Source: a virus. Taken from it: a DNA stretch of 64,000 nt. Every line of letters starts with the position of its first letter. Position 1 is the first letter of the stretch. A program made the position numbers and the translations under genes. Under the pieces are notes generated by a model that saw only the letters and a program-made list of their open reading frames with translations, had not been told where the DNA came from and made no database searches. The DNA lies in the IMG/VR virus record IMGVR_UViG_3300044641_006011, positions 34,605 through 98,604 of that record. One strand, given 5' to 3'. Below are positions 39,414-46,280 of this stretch, one piece after another.

Positions 39414-40550
39414 TCAGAAAGGAGCGGGTTGCTGGTCAACAGAGTGGAATGTGTCAGCGGATTCTTCAGAAGGCATTTGAAAATCTACGTCAACTTTATC
39501 ATACAGTTCCAAGAAAGACTGCTTAGTTTCATCATCAAAACGATTAATGCAAACTTGAATTGCCTTTGCCTTATCGTTGAAGATGCTGTAGGCACGGATA
39601 ATGTGGACAAGGCGACGAGTGCTAATGATTTCCTCAATACCACCGTCATAGAAGGTCTTACGGATGATGTCTGCCCAGTCCACAAGGCGTTTGCAGAAGT
39701 CACGGTCTTCCAAGCCAAGATCCAGAGAAACTCCTTCCAGGATCTTCTGCTCGGTTGCAGGGGCAGGATAGGACTGCTCAAAGGTCACAGGGAAACGCTC
39801 AAGGAATGCTTCGTTGAGCACATTGGTGCCGATAAAGCGACCATCATCAGAACCCTTACCCTTGGTGTTTGCAGTGGCAATCACGTTGAAACCAGCAGCA
39901 GGTTTCACATATTGTCCGATCTTCTTCAGGAAAACACCTTTACCTTCTAGCACGGATTGTAGGCAAAGGATTTTGTTGGAGGCAAGATCAATCTCGTCAA
40001 GGAGCAAGATCGCTCCACGTTGGAGTGCTTCGACAACAGGACCATTATGCCAAACAGTGGCACCATCCACAAGGCGAAACCCACCAATAAGGTCGTCTTC
40101 ATCGGTTTCAATCGTAATATTTACACGGATCATTTCACGCTTCAATTGAGCACAAGCTTGCTCCACCGAAAACGTTTTACCATTACCCGAAAGACCCGTA
40201 ATGAACGCAGGGTAAAAAATATTGGACTGAATAATTTTCTTAATATCGTTAAAATTACCAAACTTGACGAAGGTATCATCTTTATCAGGAATGAGGTTTT
40301 GTTCAGATGTGGGCAAAACAGCAGGAGCACTATAAGAACGCTCAATCTCTTCAACACGTTCTTGAGTCACTTCCAGATTCCAGCGACCACGATCAGTTTT
40401 GTATTGTGCAAGTTTATTAGAAATAGTCTGATAGTTAAGATTGCGATAAGCACAAAAACCTCGGAGATCGCCAGAAGTAATTTCTGGTCCATACAGATTC
40501 TGCAGAGATTCAATCAGTTGTGCGTCAGTCACAGGAAGTTTGCGAGGCAT
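39414..40550 (-). CDS. cobS: CobS-like AAA+ ATPase (MoxR superfamily)
   Basis: A 378-residue protein. Residues 1-75 are helical with no motif. The AAA+ core has the Walker A GLSGNGKTFSV (119-129), the Walker B ILLLDEIDLA (181-190) and sensor-like FNVIATANT. Cyanophage annotation calls this CobS, the ATPase subunit of cobaltochelatase. MoxR-type ATPases more generally act with a VWA protein, and one (with a zincin motif) lies next upstream. Metal chelation and chaperone-type roles are both open. Its stop is 7 bases from pebS. Confidence 0.85.
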   Translation of the reverse strand: MPRKLPVTDAQLIESLQNLYGPEITSGDLRGFCAYRNLNYQTISNKLAQYKTDRGRWNLEVTQERVEEIERSYSAPAVLPTSEQNLIPDKDDTFVKFGNFNDIKKIIQSNIFYPAFITGLSGNGKTFSVEQACAQLKREMIRVNITIETDEDDLIGGFRLVDGATVWHNGPVVEALQRGAILLLDEIDLASNKILCLQSVLEGKGVFLKKIGQYVKPAAGFNVIATANTKGKGSDDGRFIGTNVLNEAFLERFPVTFEQSYPAPATEQKILEGVSLDLGLEDRDFCKRLVDWADIIRKTFYDGGIEEIISTRRLVHIIRAYSIFNDKAKAIQVCINRFDDETKQSFLELYDKVDVDFQMPSEESADTFHSVDQQPAPF

Positions 40551-40582
40551 GATGTAGTTAGGTGGTTTGTTTCAACAAAGTA

Positions 40583-40588
40583 ATTATA
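40583..40588 (-). promoter_or_regulatory. -10 element before cobS
   Basis: TATAAT on the minus strand, 33 bases before the cobS ATG, directly after the T-tract of the terminator at 40599-40618. No good -35 is seen, since that position falls in the hairpin. Confidence 0.5.
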
Positions 40589-40598
40589 CAAGCAAAAA

Positions 40599-40618
40599 GG
40601 GGGCAGCGTAGTGCCCCC
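40599..40618 (-). terminator. intrinsic terminator
   Basis: A 7-bp stem GGGGGCA / TGCCCCC with a 6-base loop and T5 on the minus strand, 24 bases after the Pro-rich small gene. Confidence 0.85.
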
Positions 40619-40641
40619 TGTGCCAGTTCAAAAATTGTCCA

Positions 40642-40794
40642 TCAATTCATAGTGAATTTTTTCTTGATAGGTTTTGGTGCAACTAGTGGTTTATCAACTA
40701 TATTCTCTTCAACCTTTACAGATTCTGGAGTTGGTTCTGGTTCTGGTGCTGGTGCTGGTACTGGTTCTTGGAATAAATCGGTAAATCTACTCAT
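40642..40794 (-). CDS. short Pro/Glu-rich protein
   Basis: A 50-residue frame: MSRFTDLFQEP, then alternating Pro-Ala/Pro-Glu, a charged middle and KKKFTMN end. AATAAATA, near the late consensus, precedes it by about 22 bases. The extended Pro-rich composition suggests a linker or structural tag. It lies between the VWA protein and cobS. Confidence 0.55.
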   Translation of the reverse strand: MSRFTDLFQEPVPAPAPEPEPTPESVKVEENIVDKPLVAPKPIKKKFTMN

Positions 40795-40823
40795 TAATAT
40801 TAATAGAATTCTAGAAATATTTA

Positions 40824-42974
40824 TTATGCAACAAGTTCCACAAACTCACCAAGAATGCGCTTATTCATTTTTTTAGTCTTGAGACTTTTCACAAATGCAT
40901 TCTTAATTTGAGATTTAGTGGCGTCTTCTGCAACATCAAACGCAGAATCTTGCGAAAGAATACTGGAAGAAAATCCAAAGTATGAATGATATCCAGATTT
41001 TTTAATCGTAAATGCCTTTTGTTTTTTCCAAGCACCCATTACTTTATCGTATTCATCACCATAATATCCACAATAGAGACGAATAAAGGAACCAGCATCA
41101 CGAGACTCAAGTACACGAATACCAATAAAATTAATGTTAGTAAAACAATCCCTCAAATTGTGAAGAAGAACATCAGTAAATTCATGCCATTCACAATCAA
41201 AAGAATACGTATTACCTGTTTTACGATCCCGAAGGAAAGCATTTGAACCGATATGTGAAGTTCCCATAAAAGGTTCGTTTTCCCAGTGGCGATTAATTTC
41301 GCGGTGATACTTAACCGCACATGCTTCACCATCAGTCAAAACAACACACTGAACCTTCTGAAGTTTATTCTCTGTTTGGAATTTAGGCAGAATTTGGTGT
41401 AAAGAAATCAAAGCCTCATTCAGAGGAGTTCCAGAAAGACTCATACCAACAGGAACAGTATAACGAGAATAATTCCTACAGTTAAATGAAGCAGCAAGAC
41501 GGAAGATATTCTTCATTTGCTCCTCAAGAGTCTTGGTATTTACTTTACTGGTAAAAAGATTCATCATAGAGAACCATTCTCCAACTTGAATAAGACCGTC
41601 CTTTTTTTTATAAGAAAGTTGGCGAAGATTTGCCTTATTATGATCATATTTAATCACAGGATAATCCGTAGTAAAGGCATAAACCTCAAAAGGAATGCTT
41701 ACCTTTTTACAGAACCAAATCAAATTAAAGAGTTGCTTAACAGTATCAAGCATCACATCACTCATAGAACCAGACCAGTCCAGAACAAATACAAGTCCAT
41801 GATTCTTACCATCTGCAAGAGTTGTCACCTTGCGGAAAATATCTTCATTATATTTGTAGGTATGAAGTTTAGAGCAGTCCAAAACACCTGTGCGGGCAGT
41901 AGAAGCACGGGCATAGGAATCTGCTGCCTTACGGCACTCAAACTCTTTCACCAAATAGTTGACTTCCTTTTGAGCAGAACGCTTGAACTCTACAAACTGC
42001 TTATCAACTTCACCAAAGATTTCTTGGTGAGTATATCCACAATTAGTAAGATACGTATCCCAAGTTTCCTTACACCTTGCATGAATTTCAGAATTAGGAA
42101 CAATTACCTTATCCAAATCAAGTTTAGGAAGTTCAAGGTATACATTCTCATAACCATCAGCATTAACCAGTTCCTTGAGTGCTTCCTCAAGTTTGTCCAT
42201 AGTTTTCACTTCAGGTTCACTATCTTCACCACCTTCATTAGATTGAGAAGATTTTTGTTCTGGTTGAGAAGAGTCTTGGTTGGAGGATAATCCTTCAGAA
42301 CCTTCAGATTCAGGTTGATCATTCTCACCTTCCTCTTGATCAAAGAAATCGGATGCAGGTTGCTGATTTGCACCAGAAGATTGAGTCTCAAGATTATCAA
42401 TTTGAACCTTAGTTTCTTCCTGTTGCTTCTGCTTACAATACTTATAAAGTGCCTCCGAAGCAATCAAAACATCTGCAAAAGTTTCACTATCACCAATCAG
42501 ATTGACAATTTCAGTCTCTTCACCACACTCAATCGGAATATCGATATAGTTTCCAATCTTGAACAACAGATTAGCACGATCAGCAAGGTTATAAGTTTCA
42601 AGATTATCATCGCCAATTTGGAAGAAATCATCGTCAGCAAGTTCTTTGTATCCGTTGAAGAAGGTCTTGGCAAGACCAGGATAACGGCGCTTCATCATCT
42701 TCTCAATACGGGCATCTTCCACAATATTCACAAACTGTGGAGGAACCTTTACGTTTACGGTCCAATCTTCATCTGGCGTATAAAGAGCGTGTCCCACCTC
42801 ATGCCCCACCAGGAGATCGTATACAGTGTTGCTTGCCTTCTCCCACATAGGAAGCGTGAGCACACGGGTGTGAACGTTGAATTGAGCAGTCTCTACCTTC
42901 TTGTGCTCAACCACCAGATCTTCCGTGGCAAGCAACTTGGCAAGTTGAGATTTGATTTCGTGGCGGACAGTCAT
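40824..42974 (-). CDS. zincin-VWA protein (CobT-like / phage peptidase)
   Basis: A 716-residue protein. HEVGH at 58-62 (in LLVGHEVGHALYTP) is an HExxH zinc motif, with NIVEDARIE (~83-91) as a plausible third-ligand helix. A long acidic Gln/Ser/Glu linker covers ~185-260. A VWA domain starts near residue 390, with the MIDAS signature DWSGS at 399-403, SGTPLNEAL and LTDGEA. The acidic linker plus VWA resembles CobT. The N-terminal zincin is extra. With the CobS-like ATPase next door it forms a MoxR-VWA pair. Its target is unknown. Confidence 0.75.
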   Translation of the reverse strand: MTVRHEIKSQLAKLLATEDLVVEHKKVETAQFNVHTRVLTLPMWEKASNTVYDLLVGHEVGHALYTPDEDWTVNVKVPPQFVNIVEDARIEKMMKRRYPGLAKTFFNGYKELADDDFFQIGDDNLETYNLADRANLLFKIGNYIDIPIECGEETEIVNLIGDSETFADVLIASEALYKYCKQKQQEETKVQIDNLETQSSGANQQPASDFFDQEEGENDQPESEGSEGLSSNQDSSQPEQKSSQSNEGGEDSEPEVKTMDKLEEALKELVNADGYENVYLELPKLDLDKVIVPNSEIHARCKETWDTYLTNCGYTHQEIFGEVDKQFVEFKRSAQKEVNYLVKEFECRKAADSYARASTARTGVLDCSKLHTYKYNEDIFRKVTTLADGKNHGLVFVLDWSGSMSDVMLDTVKQLFNLIWFCKKVSIPFEVYAFTTDYPVIKYDHNKANLRQLSYKKKDGLIQVGEWFSMMNLFTSKVNTKTLEEQMKNIFRLAASFNCRNYSRYTVPVGMSLSGTPLNEALISLHQILPKFQTENKLQKVQCVVLTDGEACAVKYHREINRHWENEPFMGTSHIGSNAFLRDRKTGNTYSFDCEWHEFTDVLLHNLRDCFTNINFIGIRVLESRDAGSFIRLYCGYYGDEYDKVMGAWKKQKAFTIKKSGYHSYFGFSSSILSQDSAFDVAEDATKSQIKNAFVKSLKTKKMNKRILGEFVELVA

Positions 42975-43010
42975 AGGTTTGATTTCTTATGAAACCATCA
43001 TACAAAAAAA

Positions 43011-43028
43011 GAGGGTGCTAAGACCCTC
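43011..43028 (-). terminator. intrinsic terminator
   Basis: Stem GAGGGT / ACCCTC with a 6-base loop and T7 on the minus strand, after the gene at 43054-43686. Confidence 0.8.
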
Positions 43029-43049
43029 TTGTGTGCCAGTTTGAAAAGT
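43029..43049. repeat. short intergenic repeat, copy 2 of 3
   Basis: TGTGCCAGTTTGAAAAGTGG-like element just beside a terminator. Related copies lie near 40618-40640 (TGTGCCAGTTCAAAAATTG) and 44834-44855 (GTGTATCAGTTTGAGAAGTG). All three follow a hairpin or hairpin remnant at the end of a minus-strand gene. Confidence 0.5.
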
Positions 43050-43053
43050 GGAC

Positions 43054-43686
43054 TCAACGCTCACCACGCATATGTCCTTCAGATTCTCTAGCCTTTTGTA
43101 ATGCCTGTCCAGTATTTTGTTTTCCAGGAATATGCTTAAGAGCAGAACCAGATTTTCTTTCGTTTTCTTTATTAAACTTTTTTTGGAGATATTCAGTTCT
43201 TTTTGTTTCTTCAAGAATATCGTTTCTCCAATCTTCACTCATATTCGCCATAATAGCAAGAGCTGCCTCATTTGTATCAGCATAACCTTCAGCAACTAGG
43301 TGCTCAAGAATCGTGTCAAAAATATCAAAGTCTTCCTTCATTTTCTTTTCTTCTGGTCTTTTACCAAAAGTTTTATGAACCATTTTATCTAACTTGTCGT
43401 GAAACTCGCCTTCCTTTTCTTTACTTGCACCTTCTTCATCCTTTTCACCTTTTTCTTCCTCCTTATCAAGTTTTAACTCGTCAGGAGCATACTTCATTGT
43501 TTTACCATCTTCACGCTTGACGGTATAATATTTACCCTTACCTTCTGGATCGACCTTTACGATTTCACCTTCCATTCCACTTGCCTTACAGACAACTTCA
43601 TCACCAACCTTGAAGTGGGATTCGAAAATATTGGTATAGATGGATGCATAAGACTCCATCAAATCTATAATTTTTCCTGCTTCCAT
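43054..43686 (-). CDS. putative prohead-core/internal protein with KOW-like domain
   Basis: A 210-residue protein. The leader MEAGKIIDLME-SYASIY has 11 residues before a prohead-protease type site (LME/S) and the [AS]Y..IY motif shared with neighbours. Residues ~24-72 (HFKVGDEVVCKASGMEGEIV ... YYTVKREDG) resemble a KOW/SH3 barrel. A Lys/Glu-rich linker follows. Residues ~122-160 (ILEHLVAEGYADTNEAA, MANMSEDWRNDILEE) are the shared EGYAD/MSEEW module. A virion-internal location is inferred from the leader and cluster. Confidence 0.6.
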   Translation of the reverse strand: MEAGKIIDLMESYASIYTNIFESHFKVGDEVVCKASGMEGEIVKVDPEGKGKYYTVKREDGKTMKYAPDELKLDKEEEKGEKDEEGASKEKEGEFHDKLDKMVHKTFGKRPEEKKMKEDFDIFDTILEHLVAEGYADTNEAALAIMANMSEDWRNDILEETKRTEYLQKKFNKENERKSGSALKHIPGKQNTGQALQKARESEGHMRGER

Positions 43687-43709
43687 TTTATTAATAGTTT
43701 TTTATTTAT

Positions 43710-44777
43710 TTATTTAATTTTTGTATTATATTTTTTATTGTTCCAGGTAAATTCTTTTTCTCCTGAAGATCTAGCTTGTTTAAAAGCTTTATCAAAAGAT
43801 TGTGCTTTATTCAATCCCTGGTCTGGATTTTTTGGACCTTGTTGTGGTTTATAATCACCTCTTTTCAAAGCAGACTTAAGTGTTGAATCTCCAGTATTAT
43901 ATGCCTGTAATCCAGCAGCTGCAGCACCCAATCTTCCAGGAATTGAAATACCTGGATTTTTGGGTCTTAATGAAGTATTAGATTGAACAGTTCTCATTAA
44001 ATTATATTGACCTGTTTGATTTGGTTTGGGTGGTGTACCAATTTTAAATGTTTGTTTAGGAGGAGTTTGCTTTGAAGGTCCTTGTGTAGCAATTTTAGTC
44101 AAATTAGCAGGTCCACTAGGTGCTTTTTGAGGGATTTTTTCAATACCAGTCATCATTCTAAACATCTTTGCAGCATTGCCAATATTTCTTCCAACATCCT
44201 GCAAAGCATTTTCAACAATCAATTCTTCAAGAACACTAGTTCTCCAAGTTTCACCCATATTGCAGATAATTACTGAGGCGCTGTTTTCATTATCAGCATA
44301 TCCTTCAGAAATCAAATATTCTACAAGACAGTTAAAGATATCATTTTCAACATCTTCAGATTTAACTGTTCCCCCTTTGTTGAATCCAGGAATTTTCCTC
44401 AATGGTGCTGTCGCTTTATCATACATCTGTCCACCTTTATTACTACCAACTAAACCACCTATTACCCCCCCACCAGGAATTTCAGTTTTCTGTCCCTGTC
44501 TCCTACCAATCTCACTACCAACAGTTTGAGCTGCAGATCTTCCAATTCTATCTAATGTTGATAAAGGATTTTCAGTTAACTCTTCACCATCTTCAAACTG
44601 ATAATGTGCATTTTGCAATGTTGGTTTTTTAGGTTCAACAACTTTACCACCACCATGAGATTTAATTAAAGGGGTTAAAACATCCTTGGCAGTTTTTCCA
44701 GGAGGAATAGGAATTCCAATCTGCTCGTAAATACTTTGGTATGCTTCCAATATATTTTTATATTCTTTTGAATTCAT
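43710..44777 (-). CDS. putative prohead-core/internal protein
   Basis: A 355-residue protein. The leader MNSKEYKNILE-AYQSIYEQ has the same 11-residue spacing and an ILE/A site. LQNAHYQFEDGEE at ~54-66 is shared with the 494-residue gene. A Gly-rich segment (~88-137) precedes the EGYAD/MSEEW module (~146-186). The C-terminal part is basic and low-complexity (Pro/Gln/Lys). A late box lies 26 bases upstream. It lies in a cluster of four similarly tagged genes. Confidence 0.6.
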   Translation of the reverse strand: MNSKEYKNILEAYQSIYEQIGIPIPPGKTAKDVLTPLIKSHGGGKVVEPKKPTLQNAHYQFEDGEELTENPLSTLDRIGRSAAQTVGSEIGRRQGQKTEIPGGGVIGGLVGSNKGGQMYDKATAPLRKIPGFNKGGTVKSEDVENDIFNCLVEYLISEGYADNENSASVIICNMGETWRTSVLEELIVENALQDVGRNIGNAAKMFRMMTGIEKIPQKAPSGPANLTKIATQGPSKQTPPKQTFKIGTPPKPNQTGQYNLMRTVQSNTSLRPKNPGISIPGRLGAAAAGLQAYNTGDSTLKSALKRGDYKPQQGPKNPDQGLNKAQSFDKAFKQARSSGEKEFTWNNKKYNTKIK

Positions 44778-44802
44778 TTTTTTTTATAAAAACTTTTTTT
44801 AA

Positions 44803-44810
44803 TATTTATA
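44803..44810 (-). promoter_or_regulatory. T4-type late promoter box TATAAATA
   Basis: An exact box preceded by T6, 26 bases before the gene at 43710-44777. Confidence 0.65.
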
Positions 44811-44859
44811 AAAAAATGGTGGTGAGACCCTCTAGTGTATCAGTTTGAGAAGTGTCCTA

Positions 44860-45858
44860 TTACAGACCGTATTTTTTCTTCATTTCTGCTCTTGCTTCAT
44901 CTTCACGTCTGTTACGCTCTCCAAATAAATCATCTCTACGACTCTTTAGACGACCTCTCATTCTTTTAGTTTTTTCTTCTCTTTCAACTGCAGAAAGTCG
45001 GGATAAACCACGACTCCTACCTTGATGTTGATTGTCAAGAACATTTCCTGCCTTATAAGTTGTCTTTACACCTCTTTCAATTTGCTTATTTGATTGATCC
45101 TTTGCTGCCTCAACAATATCTTCTCTCCATTCTTCACTCATATTCACCATAATTGCTTCTGCTGCTTCTGTTGTTTCAGCATACCCTTCATCAATCAGAT
45201 ATCCTATAATATACTCATCATTTAGTCCTTTTCTTGCAACATGCCCAGCAAGTCTGGCAGTTCCCGATGCCCCTTTACCAACTTCAAGAGCAACTCCACC
45301 AACTTTTCCTGCTGCTTTTTTGATAGTTTTTCCAGTTTCTTTTGCAACATTCATAGCAGCATTATGTCTTGCAATTCCTCTATTAATTGCACCAGCAACA
45401 CGATCTAATACACCTGGTTTTTTAGGTTGTTTTTTTGCTGCTGCAGCAACTGCAGATTGTCTTTGAAGTGATGCCTTCATTCCAGATGGTTTTGTTGCAG
45501 ATGATTTTTCTTCCGCATCTCTTCTTGCTGCCTTTTGAGCACGAAGTCTTTCAAGAGATTTGCCAGTTGGTTTACCAGACTTGAACTTTTGTCCTTTTGC
45601 AGTCACAGGTTCAATTCTAGCACCACCTGCTCTTGCTTCGGTTAAAACATACTCTTCAGCAATATCTGAAACAAAGTTTGCAAATTCTTCTTCACCAAGT
45701 TCTTCAATAAGAATATCAACTCCATCCTCATTTAAACCCATTTCATAAAAATATTGAGCAGCAATTTCTACTTCTTCCGAAAATTCTTCTTGTACTTCTT
45801 CTCGGACATATATGTTTTGATATGCCTCAAACAAAGACTGCATCTGTTGTGCTTTCAT
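44860..45858 (-). CDS. putative prohead-core/internal protein, histone-like middle
   Basis: A 332-residue protein. The leader MKAQQMQSLFE-AYQNIYVRE has an LFE/A site at residue 11. Acidic helices (~20-75) are followed by a long Ala/Lys/Arg region (~100-212) resembling histone H1-like tails. The EGYAD/MSEEW module is at ~214-250, and the basic tail ends EARAEMKKKYGL. Architecture parallels the 494-residue gene at 10563-12047. A late box lies 26 bases upstream. Confidence 0.6.
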   Translation of the reverse strand: MKAQQMQSLFEAYQNIYVREEVQEEFSEEVEIAAQYFYEMGLNEDGVDILIEELGEEEFANFVSDIAEEYVLTEARAGGARIEPVTAKGQKFKSGKPTGKSLERLRAQKAARRDAEEKSSATKPSGMKASLQRQSAVAAAAKKQPKKPGVLDRVAGAINRGIARHNAAMNVAKETGKTIKKAAGKVGGVALEVGKGASGTARLAGHVARKGLNDEYIIGYLIDEGYAETTEAAEAIMVNMSEEWREDIVEAAKDQSNKQIERGVKTTYKAGNVLDNQHQGRSRGLSRLSAVEREEKTKRMRGRLKSRRDDLFGERNRREDEARAEMKKKYGL

Positions 45859-45883
45859 TTTTTTATAAAAAAAACTTTTTAGT

Positions 45884-45891
45884 TATTTATA
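45884..45891 (-). promoter_or_regulatory. T4-type late promoter box TATAAATA
   Basis: An exact box 26 bases before the gene at 44860-45858. Confidence 0.65.
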
Positions 45892-45898
45892 TTTAAAG

Positions 45899-46117
45899 TC
45901 AGTTCTCATCCGCATGAGGATTTGCCTTTCTATCCGTACTAACTGTTTTTTTATATTTTTCAACCGATGTAGATAATCTATCAAAATCTGATCTGGCTTG
46001 AGACGCCGTTTTTTGTGCTTCAGCATCTGTAGCAGCACTTCTTTTTTTCAATTTTTCCAACCTATCTTTAAATTCTTGAGATTTACTCTCAGTTTGAAAT
46101 TCTTGAAACGTTTTCAT
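45899..46117 (-). CDS. small internal-protein-like gene with T4-type capsid targeting sequence
   Basis: A 72-residue protein starting MKTFQEFQTE-SK. This matches the T4 internal-protein tag MKTYQEFIAE at 7 of 10 positions, and the T4 tag is cut after its final Glu. The remainder is a charged, Lys/Ser/Asp-rich helix (KDRLEKLKKRSAATDAEAQK). A late box lies 16 bases before the ATG. In T4 such proteins are packaged in the head and injected with DNA. By analogy, this could be an injected protein. Confidence 0.65.
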   Translation of the reverse strand: MKTFQEFQTESKSQEFKDRLEKLKKRSAATDAEAQKTASQARSDFDRLSTSVEKYKKTVSTDRKANPHADEN

Positions 46118-46127
46118 ATTATGGTTT

Positions 46128-46268
46128 TTAGATATTTATAAAAAAAGAAGCACCCTTAAGGTGCTTCTTGAGTGCTTGGCGACGTGCCTTTGCTTGTCGG
46201 AGTGCTTGCGGTTTCAGTTTCCGCTTCTGCTCCTTTTTAGAGTGATGGTAGCGATTAGGTACTTGCAT
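46128..46268 (-). CDS. short, very basic protein whose frame runs through terminator and late promoter
   Basis: A 46-residue frame starting MQVPNRYHHSKKEQKRKL, rich in Lys/Arg/Gln/Ala and ending KGASFFINI. The final codons are the terminator stem, its T-tract and the TATAAATA box, with the stop just after. Full translation would need read-through RNA. RNA ending at the T-tract would lack a stop codon. The basic core suggests nucleic-acid binding. Confidence 0.55.
   Translation of the reverse strand: MQVPNRYHHSKKEQKRKLKPQALRQAKARRQALKKHLKGASFFINI
46133..46140 (-). promoter_or_regulatory. T4-type late promoter box TATAAATA
   Basis: An exact box fused to the T7 tract of the terminator at 46146-46168. 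It also lies inside the reading frame of the 46-residue gene. Confidence 0.7.
46146..46168 (-). terminator. intrinsic terminator of the gp46 operon
   Basis: A 9-bp stem AGAAGCACC / GGTGCTTCT with a 5-base loop and T7 on the minus strand. It lies within the 3' coding part of the 46-residue gene. Confidence 0.85.
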
Positions 46269-46280
46269 TGTTCTGTTTGT

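Noticed and set aside
41517-42992. Long plus-strand frames antisense to the zincin-VWA gene
   Set aside because: They are antisense shadows of a gene with clear HExxH and VWA motifs. Their translations are low-complexity Ile/Phe/Leu/Asn.
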